DNA of 19,195 bases, from NCBI GenBank assembly GCA_036477795.1, contig JAZGDL010000042.1, forward strand, positions 1 to 19,195. Reading direction: 5' to 3'. Position 1 is the stretch's first letter, and the number at the start of each line of letters is the position of its first letter. The notes under the pieces were generated by a model. That model was not told where the DNA came from. It did not search any database and worked only from the letters and a program-made list of their open reading frames with translations. The stretch is from JAZGDL01 sp036477795. Its GTDB lineage: Bacteria > Planctomycetota > Phycisphaerae > UBA1845. Both the position numbers and the translations under genes were made by a program. This document shows, one piece after another, positions 1 to 7,900 of the stretch.

Positions 1-161
1 TGACCACATTGACGGACGCCGCCAAGTACGCCACGGAGGACCTCGCCGAATTGTATCACTGTCGCTGGCTGGCGGAGTTGGACATCCGGGAGAAAAAGGG
101 GTCAGGCTACTTTTTCGTGAGTTGCGGCGAGAAACGACCGGAGAGGACCGAGAAAAAGTAG
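1..161 (+). pseudogene. IS4-type transposase, C-terminal remnant
   Basis: The frame starting at base 3 is open from the window edge and reads TTLTDAAKYATEDLAELYH, then CRWLAELDIR, then enters the palindromic repeat at about base 89 and stops at 159-161. The Y-x2-R-x3-E spacing in LYHCRWLAE matches the C-terminal YREK signature of IS4-type DDE transposases, where E is the third catalytic acid. Family members normally continue well past this point after the ELDxR segment, and no such continuation is present here. The last residues (EKKGSGYFF onward) are translated repeat sequence. The gene is therefore truncated, by insertion of the repeat or by recombination at it. The 5' part lies outside the window. 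Family assignment is from a short segment and is made from memory. Confidence 0.6.
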
Positions 162-179
162 CCTGACCCCTTTTTCTCC
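89..179. repeat. REPIN/MITE-like palindromic element, 28-bp perfect arms
   Basis: Bases 89-116 and 152-179 are perfect reverse complements, separated by a 35-nt spacer. The core of the right arm reads GTAGCCTGACCCC, flanked by A and T runs. This is the layout of paired REP sequences (REPINs) mobilised by REP-associated tyrosine transposases (RAYTs), which often carry a GTAG tetranucleotide at the hairpin foot; that link is by resemblance. A degenerate one-arm copy is at 10621-10642. No RAYT gene is in the window. The element interrupts the transposase remnant. Confidence 0.85.
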
Positions 180-243
180 TCCACAAGGGGTAGCGCTACA
201 TTGGGGAGCCCCACGAGCGACTAAATCGACAGGCCCTGTACTG

Positions 244-3200
244 TTAGCTGTTCGGCGCGAGGTGGCCGAGGTCGAGTTCGACGCGGAGCGGTTCGACCGA
301 CTCCGTGGGCGTCGCGGGCGGGTAGGGCGGCAAGTCCCAGTCCAGTTTTGCTGCGGCCAATTGCCGGCGGACGGCACGAAGGTTCCACATGTAGACGATG
401 TGCCCTTCTTTCGGGTAGGCGAGCTTCGTTCCGTCCGGCGTGAAATCGAGCAACCCGACTGCCGTGACTCCCGGACAATCCAAACGGGCGATCTTTCTCA
501 TTTGCCTGAGGTCAATGAGATCGATCGATGGGGCACGGCAAGAGAGGGCGGCGATGCCGCCGTCAGCGGAGAACGCGATGGGACCGGGAAGGCTCGTGTA
601 GCCTTGCACGGGGAATCGTGCTCGCGCCTTCCATGTGCCCACTTCCCAGATGACATACTCGGCCGCGCTGGTCACCAGCCATTCTCCGTCCGGGCTGAAC
701 TTCACCCTGGCGCTGCCTTCGACGGGTAACTCATGAACCAGATCGCCACTTTCAAAGTCCCAGATTTTGACGCCCGTGCCTTTCCACGTGGCCGTTGCCA
801 GCCACGCACCATTCGGGCTCACGGTGATGCTCGTTATTCCTCGGTGTGATCCAATCGGTCTCGGTTCGTTGGCTCCGTCTACATCGAGCACATATGCCCG
901 ACCGTCACCACGCGAGGCGACCGTCAACGCGCCGGCACTCGCCCGAATGCAAGCATGTTTCAATTCGCCGTCGGATTGATGGAGCAGCGATTCTGGCGGG
1001 CCGATCTTAAGAACGTCTTGATTGACCGCTATCGGCCATTTCAGGACTTCATACGCCGAAACGGTAATCAAGAAAGAGTCTCCGGGAAGAAAAAATACTG
1101 AGGTGCTGTAGCCGGTTGGCAGGAAGGCCATCTCTTGTCCCGTCACGACGCTCCATATCCGAACCCCGCCGGCGGAACTGATCGTGAGCCATCGACCGTT
1201 GTTGCTGCTAGCGATCCACCTCACGTCGTCCCGTCCGGAAATGGGACGGCCAACGAATGATCGCAAGGCCTCGCCGCGCTCGACCTCTGATATCCCCACC
1301 GAGAACCCATCGCGGAACGTCAAGTAGCTCAGACGGTTCGAATGGGATGCGAAAGAACGTGCTGCTGTTGCCGGCGCCGTGAACAGGTGGTCTCCAACAC
1401 GCGGGTCCCAGAAGCGAGTTGTTCCGTCCCAGGATGATGAAAATAGCAAGTCGCCCGCGGGATTGAACCCCACCATGTCTACATCACTCTGATGACCGGT
1501 CAAACGAAACCGCTGGCGCCCTGTCTGCGTGTTCCACACATAGACATTGCCGTCACTGCATCCAACACCCAACTGCCGGCCGTCTGAACTCCACGCAACC
1601 CGCCAAACACCACTCGGATGTTTAAGGCGGTGGACAGTGTCTCCGGAGTGCGCGTCACAGATCACGACTTCGTCAGTGTCATGCGATGAGACGGCCATGC
1701 GCCGGCCTGCGGGGTCGTAGCGAATAAAATGAACCGCAAAATCAATCGGCTGGATGACGCGCGTCGCCTGTGTTGTCAAGTTGACGACGTGGATCGATCC
1801 ATCATGCGTTCCGATGGCCAGTTCGGACGCATCAGGACTGAAATCCAGCGGTTGAACGAAATCCATGATGTCCACGGCGATCGTCGTGACCAACCGGGCA
1901 CGCTCGATATCCCACACCTCGACTTCTTCGATCGCCCCACGGGCCAGGTACCGGCCGTCGCGACTGAAGCGCGGCTCGACGACGACGCCATTCTCCATAA
2001 GCGCGGGTAATTCCAGAAGCGTCTTGTCGTCGCTGAAGCGATGAACGGTCGTCTTGCCCGTTGATTCGTCACAGAGCGAATACATGTCGAGTTCTTCGGA
2101 AAACTGGGTCAAGATCTGCAGGCTGCCGCCGGTTTCCACCTTCACCTGTTTGATGATCCGCAGATCGGCGCCGGCCATGGCCGCGATCGCCTCGTTGCGC
2201 AGCTCGATGGACGGCCTGATGGCGGCGGCCTTGCCCAAGACTTCGAGGGCGTTGAATCGTCGTCCGGGTCTATCGCTCGCCCGGATGCTTTGCGCTTGTG
2301 CCAGGTACGACGACCGGAGGCTCTCTTGCGAGCGAAGGTACAGCGTCCATGCCACCACCGACGAGACAACGAGAAGTACGACAAACACGGCGCCCACCGC
2401 CAGGGGGACGCGATGGCGGCGCACATGCTTGCGGAGCATGTACAGCGTGCTGTCCCGCTTGGCGTCGATCGGTTCGTTGTTCAGATATCGCCGGATGTCA
2501 AGTGCCAAAGCGCCGGCGCTTTGGTATCGTCGCTGCGGATCCTTGTTGAGGCATTTGAGAACGATGGTCTCCGTTTCTTCGTCGATTTCTCTTTGAACCG
2601 ACCGCGGCCTGATGGGATCCGTTTTGAGAATGTGGCCGAGGACGTCGCGCATCTTGCCTACTACGACGTATGGAAACCTGCCGGTAAGCGCCTGATACAA
2701 CATCACGCCCAACGAATAGACATCGCTGCGCACGTCGATGATCTCGGGGCCCCCGTCGGCTTGCTCCGGGCTGGCCCATGGAAGAGAGCCGACGAACTGC
2801 CCGGTGACCGTGAGGTCGCGGGCACGCGTCAGGTCATCCACTTCACCCGCCATCTTGGCCAGTCCGAAGTCAAGAATAAACGGATCGCCCGCAGCATTGA
2901 TTCGCACGTTGCTTGGTTTCAGGTCGCGGTGAATGATTCCCCGCAGATGCGCGGCGTTGATGGCTTCACAGATTGTGGCGAACAGTTCGAGTTTCCGCTT
3001 GACGGCACAGTTTGGAGGAAAGTACTGGTCGAGCGGCACGCCTTCGATGTAATCCATGACGTAGTAGTGCGTGCCCGCCACCACTCCGCTGTCATGGATG
3101 GTGATGATGTTGGGGTGTTTGAGTTGGGCGAGAATGCGCACCTCGCGTTCGAAGCGCGCTTCTTCGTGCGGCCCCATAAACGGGCCGGCGTGCATGGTCT

Positions 3201-3588
3201 TGATGGCCACGTCTCGGCGGGTGTTCTCCTGAATGGCCCGATAGACCACGCCCTGGCCGCCGCGGCAAATCTCGCCCACGAACCGGTATCCGGGAATGTC
3301 GATGGGGAACCCTCGCCGCCCCGCTCCCGGAGCGCTCGTACCGATCGTTGAGGGCTCCTCAGCGTGCCCGCATTCACTCCGCGCTCTGTGCTCAGCCACT
3401 TCAATTGACCGCAGCGCACACAGTTTCTCGCCAAGTTCGGGCATCAACTCCGAATGTGCATCGACGATCTGAGCTTCGTCGACATCCTCGCCCGCCTCAC
3501 GCCTTCGTATGACGTCTTCCAAGACCCGTTCTATGCATTGTGGCGACGATGGCTCTTCAATTCGCGATGCGCGAGACATGTCCTCCAT
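244..3588 (-). CDS. Transmembrane Ser/Thr protein kinase with WD40 sensor domain
   Basis: A 1114-residue Hanks-type kinase. Residues 1-95 form an N-terminal segment of the kind found on many planctomycete kinases. The kinase domain spans about 101-370: glycine-rich loop GEICRGGQGVVY (105-116), ATP-binding Lys130 in VAIK, catalytic loop HRDLKPSN (220-227, Asp222), DFG at 240-242, and SPE in place of APE at 273-275. All core catalytic residues are present, so it should be active. A hydrophobic helix at about 393-417 anchors it in the membrane. The rest, from about 470 to the end, is WD40 propeller repeats (units such as VYVWNTQTG, WDGTTRFWD, VKIWDFESG), presumably a ligand- or protein-sensing domain. 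The tail LDWDLPPYPP recurs in planctomycete kinases of this type, from memory. The first ATG is preceded by AGAGG at 4-nt spacing; an ATG three codons later has GGAGG too close to use. It lies 251 bp downstream of the ECF sigma gene on the same strand, the known sigma-kinase partnership. Confidence 0.93.
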   Translation of the reverse strand: MEDMSRASRIEEPSSPQCIERVLEDVIRRREAGEDVDEAQIVDAHSELMPELGEKLCALRSIEVAEHRARSECGHAEEPSTIGTSAPGAGRRGFPIDIPGYRFVGEICRGGQGVVYRAIQENTRRDVAIKTMHAGPFMGPHEEARFEREVRILAQLKHPNIITIHDSGVVAGTHYYVMDYIEGVPLDQYFPPNCAVKRKLELFATICEAINAAHLRGIIHRDLKPSNVRINAAGDPFILDFGLAKMAGEVDDLTRARDLTVTGQFVGSLPWASPEQADGGPEIIDVRSDVYSLGVMLYQALTGRFPYVVVGKMRDVLGHILKTDPIRPRSVQREIDEETETIVLKCLNKDPQRRYQSAGALALDIRRYLNNEPIDAKRDSTLYMLRKHVRRHRVPLAVGAVFVVLLVVSSVVAWTLYLRSQESLRSSYLAQAQSIRASDRPGRRFNALEVLGKAAAIRPSIELRNEAIAAMAGADLRIIKQVKVETGGSLQILTQFSEELDMYSLCDESTGKTTVHRFSDDKTLLELPALMENGVVVEPRFSRDGRYLARGAIEEVEVWDIERARLVTTIAVDIMDFVQPLDFSPDASELAIGTHDGSIHVVNLTTQATRVIQPIDFAVHFIRYDPAGRRMAVSSHDTDEVVICDAHSGDTVHRLKHPSGVWRVAWSSDGRQLGVGCSDGNVYVWNTQTGRQRFRLTGHQSDVDMVGFNPAGDLLFSSSWDGTTRFWDPRVGDHLFTAPATAARSFASHSNRLSYLTFRDGFSVGISEVERGEALRSFVGRPISGRDDVRWIASSNNGRWLTISSAGGVRIWSVVTGQEMAFLPTGYSTSVFFLPGDSFLITVSAYEVLKWPIAVNQDVLKIGPPESLLHQSDGELKHACIRASAGALTVASRGDGRAYVLDVDGANEPRPIGSHRGITSITVSPNGAWLATATWKGTGVKIWDFESGDLVHELPVEGSARVKFSPDGEWLVTSAAEYVIWEVGTWKARARFPVQGYTSLPGPIAFSADGGIAALSCRAPSIDLIDLRQMRKIARLDCPGVTAVGLLDFTPDGTKLAYPKEGHIVYMWNLRAVRRQLAAAKLDWDLPPYPPATPTESVEPLRVELDLGHLAPNS

Positions 3589-3600
3589 GTGCCTCTCTGT

Positions 3601-3620
3601 CGTGCATGTCGGGATGCACG
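3601..3620 (-). promoter_or_regulatory. Stem-loop in the kinase leader
   Basis: CGTGCAT (3601-3607) and ATGCACG (3614-3620) form a perfect 7-bp stem with a 6-nt loop, 12 nt upstream of the kinase start codon in the minus-strand transcript. It lies next to the weak AGAGG ribosome binding site and could affect translation initiation. No known riboswitch or leader family is recognised. Confidence 0.35.
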
Positions 3621-3657
3621 GATCACTCAGAACTCAGCCGCTATTCATTAAGCAAGA

Positions 3658-3684
3658 GGCGCGAACCGCGCGCCCGCTTTTTTT
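3658..3684 (+). terminator. Terminator-like hairpin plus T-run, plus-strand orientation
   Basis: GGCGCG (3658-3663), loop AACCG, CGCGCC (3669-3674), then CGC and seven T (3678-3684). This is intrinsic-terminator form for plus-strand transcription, yet the flanking genes are both on the minus strand and no plus-strand gene lies upstream. It could stop antisense transcription entering the sigma gene, or be fortuitous in GC-rich DNA. Confidence 0.35.
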
Positions 3685-3839
3685 CCACCCTCCAGCGGGT
3701 CCTGCCGTGGTGTCTCATGGACGGCGCCGTTTCTCCGAACCGGGCCGCGACCGTGAGGGAGCGGTTCCGGCAGCGGGAATCGTTCCCCTCTCCGACGGTC
3801 GGGGCTCGGAGAAAAATGCCGTCTGTGCCAAACACGACA

Positions 3840-4487
3840 CTACCAGGTGCTCAAAAAACAGGTATCACCGTCCAGCCGGTTGCGAAGAGCTTTCAGGCCT
3901 CGGCGACACAATCCGTGGACGGCGCGTTCCGTGCGATTCATCGTCGCCGCGACGTCCTTGGCGGAGAGGCCATCGAGATACACCAACCTCACCGCCATCC
4001 GATAGTGCTCGGGAATCTCTTCCAGCATGCTCTGCACCGCTTGGATGGCCTCGTCACGTGCCATCGATTCGCTCGGCGTCCTCCCCGGGCCCGCAATCAT
4101 GTCCAACAGGGCAATGGTCGAGTCCTCAATCCGTTTGTTCATCGGACCGTGCACGCCCCCACACCGCTTGGCCGCTCGATGATGGTTGATCGCGTTGGTC
4201 AAACGACTTACCGCGATCGCGGTCATCCAGTTCTCGAATGAGCCGGGGCCGCGATATTCAAAGGACCGAATCCTCTGAAACACTTCGACGTGTGTTTCCT
4301 GGAGAATGTCGTCGACGTCGAAAACGCGCTCAAGGTCCGCGGGAACGCGTTGGGCAATCTGCTTTCGCAGGCGATTCCGGGATTGCACCAGCAGCACCTT
4401 CAGGGCGACGGAATCGCCCGCCACCGCACGCCGAATCAATTCTGAACCGTCCTCGCCGCCAACCGGTGAGGGGGAGGTGGATGACAC
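3840..4487 (-). CDS. RNA polymerase sigma-70 factor, ECF type
   Basis: A 215-residue two-domain sigma factor. Region 2 (about residues 20-105) carries DVDDILQETHVEVFQRI followed by FENWMTAIAVSRL, the core-binding and -10 recognition helices. Region 4 (about 150-205) carries IPEHYRMAVRLVYLDGLSAKDVAATMN and a helix-turn-helix ending RRGLKALR, for -35 recognition. Region 3 is absent, as expected for ECF factors. The start is GTG at 4485-4487, with GGGAGA about 9 nt upstream and an in-frame TGA further upstream. It precedes the kinase gene on the same strand. ECF groups linked to Ser/Thr kinases are known, abundant in planctomycetes, and generally lack a classical anti-sigma factor; phosphorylation by the kinase is the likely control. 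No anti-sigma gene is visible here. Its promoter targets cannot be read from the sequence. Confidence 0.93.
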   Translation of the reverse strand: MSSTSPSPVGGEDGSELIRRAVAGDSVALKVLLVQSRNRLRKQIAQRVPADLERVFDVDDILQETHVEVFQRIRSFEYRGPGSFENWMTAIAVSRLTNAINHHRAAKRCGGVHGPMNKRIEDSTIALLDMIAGPGRTPSESMARDEAIQAVQSMLEEIPEHYRMAVRLVYLDGLSAKDVAATMNRTERAVHGLCRRGLKALRNRLDGDTCFLSTW

Positions 4488-4594
4488 TAAATCAGGTCTC
4501 CCGACGAGGCTCGCTAGTCACATTGTGTCAAATAAGTGTCGCTGAGTCAACGATTTACCGCGCCGGAACCATGTTATCGCGTCCGTGACACTAT

Positions 4595-4723
4595 CGGCGG
4601 CTTCAGCGCCGCACGCCGCAGAGAATAGACGACCCATTCAGGGTCGGGTGGTTCGGTGGCGGCGCCATCCGGGGGCGGCGCTACACTTGCCCCCGGCTAC
4701 TACAGAGCAGGCCTTCAGCCTGC
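4595..4723. repeat. Cluster of four stem-loops, three with TTCA loops
   Basis: Four hairpins lie in a row. CGGC-g-GC / GC-GCCG with loop TTCA (4595-4611, one bulged G). CGACCC / GGGTCG with loop ATTCA (4630-4646). CCGGGGGC / GCCCCCGG with a 12-nt loop (4669-4696). GCAGGC / GCCTGC with loop CTTCA (4707-4723). Three of the four share a TTCA loop with different but compensating stems, which suggests either an interspersed-repeat cluster or a structured leader. The 12-nt loop of the third (GGCGCTACACTT) resembles AGCGCTACATTG at 192-203, next to the first REPIN. There is no T-run, so terminator function is unlikely. Confidence 0.55.
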
Positions 4724-4754
4724 CACCGCAGCCGCCGATTCTGCCACGGACCCC

Positions 4755-4789
4755 CTGTTGTCCGGACGCAAACATGGTTTGGACAACAG
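4755..4789. promoter_or_regulatory. 9-bp dyad, candidate operator
   Basis: CTGTTGTCC (4755-4763) and GGACAACAG (4781-4789) are perfect inverted repeats with a 17-nt spacer, about 180-210 nt upstream of the adhesin start codon. The centre-to-centre distance of 26 nt is longer than two helical turns. It could be a regulator binding site or a hairpin in the leader. No cognate regulator is identified. Confidence 0.3.
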
Positions 4790-4926
4790 TTATTCTCAAC
4801 AATATCCGGGCGCGCCGCCTGCCTTCCCTGTTTTATACCCCATGGGCCGGTATGGGGCGGATCGTCAGTGGGGCGTCGTGGCGGTTCGAGAGAAACAGAG
4901 TTTCGGTCGCACGGCGATCTGACAAT

Positions 4927-4964
4927 TGGTTTTTCAGGAGAGTTTTGGTTTTTCAGGAGAGTTT
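4927..4964 (+). promoter_or_regulatory. Tandemly duplicated ribosome binding site
   Basis: The 19-nt unit TGGTTTTTCAGGAGAGTTT occurs twice without interruption (4927-4945 and 4946-4964). Each copy carries AGGAGA; the second sits 6 nt before the ATG at 4967, the first about 25 nt before it. The arrangement decides the start codon. Only the proximal copy is correctly spaced; the upstream one could act as a ribosome standby site. Confidence 0.75.
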
Positions 4965-4966
4965 CC

Positions 4967-7900
4967 ATGGGAGTCAAGAACAGCACACGAATCGGTCTCA
5001 TCATTCTGGCCATCGTCCCATTGCACACCGCCTGGGCCGATGGCATGGGAACCGCGTTCACCTATCAAGGTGAGCTCAAAGACGGCGGCACGCCGGTGAA
5101 CGACACCTGCGACTTTCAGTTCAGTGTGTGGGATGCCCCCGACGCCGGAACTCAGATCGGCCCGACGCTGATCTTTGACGACGCGATCGCCGAGGGCAAC
5201 TCTCCGGCGATCACCCTGGTCGACGGGCGCTTCACCGTCCGGTTGGATTTCGGGGCCAATTCGTTCGTAGGGCAGGCCCGGTGGTTGAACATCGCGGTCT
5301 GCTGCCCGACAGGCTGCGGAGCGGTCCCCGGCGGATTGTTGCCGCTGGCCCCGAGGCAGGAGCTGACGCCGGCGCCCTACGCGTTGGCCTTACCGGGGCT
5401 GTTCACGCTCCAGCATCCTTCCAGCCCCAACCTGATCGGCGGCTACAGCGGCAACATGGTCGAGCCCGGTGCAGCCGCCTCGACCATCGGAGGCGGCGGA
5501 TCCGCAGGCTCGGAAAACCGAGTCTTGGATAGTGGCGGAACCGTCGGCGGCGGCTCGGCCAACACGGCCGGTAGCGACGACGGCAACCCGGCAAGCGCTC
5601 AACTCGCCACCGTCGGTGGCGGGCTGCTCAACACCAGCACCCAGCCGTTCGCCACTGTCGGTGGAGGACAGGTGAACACCGCCAGCGGAATCAACGCCAC
5701 CATCGGTGGAGGCCAAGGCAACACCGCGGGCGGGCGATCGTCCACCGTGGCCGGAGGTGAGATCAACACGGCTGCCGGAGACTACGACACCGTTGGCGGC
5801 GGGCGTAGCAATGTTGTCTCAGCCGACTACGGTACCATCGCCGGTGGCGGGGAAGAAACCCCCGGCGAACCGTTTACGGGTAATCGGGTCTTCGACAACT
5901 ACGGCACCGTTGGCGGAGGCGGGAGGAACCGGGCCGGTAGCAGTGATTCCGACCCCGAAACCGCGCGATTCGCGACGGTCGCCGGGGGCAATGATAACTG
6001 GGCCACGGCGTTCGCCAGTACTGTCGGTGGCGGCTTCCAGAACCGCGTCACCGGAACCCATGCCTTTGTCGGCGGCGGGAACACCAACTTCGCCGCTGGC
6101 AGCAATTCCGTCGTCGGGGGTGGGAGGTCCAACAGTGCGGCAGGCACATCTGCCACTGTTCCAGGCGGACAGAACAACATCGCCGGAGGTGACTTCAGCT
6201 TCGCCGCCGGCCGGCTGGCCCACGCCAGTCATGACGGCGCCTTTGTGTGGGCCGACAATTCCGCCCCGGGCTTTAGGTTTACATCGACCGGTCCCAACCA
6301 ATTCCTGATCCGCGCCGCCGGCGGAGTCGGCATCGGGACAACGGAACCGCGTGCAAAGCTGCACATCGGTGGGACACCCGGCGTCGACGGCATCAGGTTC
6401 CCAGACGACACCCTGCAAACCACTGCAGCCACAGGCGGCGGAGGGAGCGGTGACGGCCACTCGCTCGACGCCGCCGACGGCGACCCGGTGAACGTCGTAT
6501 TCGTCGACAACGACGGCAACGTCGGCATCGGGACGGACACGCCGAATACCAAACTCACCATCGACGCAGGCGGGAGCACCGTCAGGATGTTCAACTTGGG
6601 ATCTTCCACCGGCGAGGTGCATATCTCGAGCCCGGGCGGGGCCCCCGGCATCGCGGGCTTTGCCAACAACGGCAACCGGAGCGACATCAGGTTCACCGAC
6701 AGCGGGATGCGCCTCTTGACCAGTTCAACAAGCGGGATTCCGGGCCTGGGCAGCGGGATCACGATCGCTGAGGACGGCAACGTCGGCATCGGGAATTCGG
6801 ACCCGGAGCAGAAGCTCGACGTAGCTGGTCATCTCAAATTCAGCGCCGAAAACCCGAGGATCCTGGGCGGAACCGGCGTGCTCCCGTTCAGCATCTACGG
6901 AAACAACAATGCCTCGGATAGCCTCTCCTGGATGGAGTTCTGGGGCGACGACCCAGGAGGAACTCGCGACGGAGAGTTGGCGCTGGCCGGGTCCAAGATC
7001 ACGTTTCGCCATAACTCGACCGATTCGACCATCGGAACGGTCGGGATGGTCCTGGACCAGGACGGCAACGTCGGCATCGGGGACACGACACCCGACTTCC
7101 CGCTCAGCTTTCCGAACACTCTCGGAGACAAGATTTCGCTCTGGGGCGACTCCGGCGATCATTTTGGATTGGGTATCCAGTCCGGCACATTGCAGATCCA
7201 CACGAAGTTATCGACTGAACGCATCGTTTTCGGATTCGGCAGCAGCGACAGCCTCACCGAGACCATGCGCATCCAGGGCAACGGCCGCGTCGGCATCGGG
7301 ACAACAAATCCCACTACCGACCTCGATATCACGTCAGAATCGACGAACTTTACAGGATTGCAGTTGAAGAACACGAGTACAGACCAGCGTTACCTGATGT
7401 CAGTGATAGGTAGTGGAGTTGCGAACCGCGAGGGCAACTTCGAGATATGGGCCACCACCACAGGTGAAAACCACAACGTTTTCACCGCGACCCCCGAGGG
7501 GCAGGTAGGTATCGGAACGACGACACCGGGAGCAATGCTCGACATCGCCGTCGGCAACAAGCGGATTCACTTCCGCCACGAAGGCGATAGCCAAGTCGCT
7601 TCTCTCAACGTCACCGGCTCCGGCAACGCCGTGGGCGTCCTTCGAATGCGCAACGCGCTCGAGCTTTGGCCCAACGATGCCGGGACGGTTGCCGGCACCG
7701 TTGACGTGCGGGACGAATCCGGAGTCAGAACAATCCTTATGACCGGTGCCGACGGGCGCATCAGCGCCAAGGTTCTCCAGATTACCGGGGCGGACCTTGC
7801 CGAGAAGTTCCCCACATCCGAGCCGGCCCAGCCCGGGACGGTCATGGAGATCGACCCGGCCAACCCGGGCAAGCTTCGTGTCGCCCGCGGGGCCTACAAT

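Larger units (their letters stand above)
4488..4966. other. Divergent intergenic region with dense secondary structure
   Basis: This 479-bp non-coding stretch separates the minus-strand sigma/kinase unit from the plus-strand secreted cassette, so it should hold promoters for both. It contains two exact copies of TGACACTA (4482-4489, overlapping the sigma start codon, and 4586-4593) and further GTGTC words at 4526-4530 and 4536-4540. It also contains four stem-loops (4595-4723), a 9-bp dyad (4755-4789), a 6-bp stem CCCCAT/ATGGGG (4838-4857) and a tandem duplication around the ribosome binding site (4927-4964). No strong consensus -35/-10 pair was found on either strand. A GTG start at 4868, in frame with the adhesin gene, is rejected because the ATG at 4967 has a strong ribosome binding site and opens a signal peptide. 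Confidence 0.6.

Noticed and set aside
2290..3351. Long plus-strand open frame (353 codons)
   Set aside because: It lies wholly opposite the kinase coding region, has no recognisable domain, and is explained by GC-rich codon bias.
3801..3818. Stem CTCCGA/TCGGAG region as a terminator for the sigma gene
   Set aside because: On the transcribed strand the T-run precedes the stem instead of following it.
3509..4241. Plus-strand frames across the sigma gene and the sigma-kinase gap
   Set aside because: They run opposite the sigma factor, whose region 2 and 4 motifs are clear, and encode no recognisable protein.
5485..6230. GGCGG-rich tandem pattern as a DNA repeat or CRISPR-like array
   Set aside because: The periodicity is that of the encoded GGG/NTA protein repeats; unit lengths vary and the reading frame is intact.
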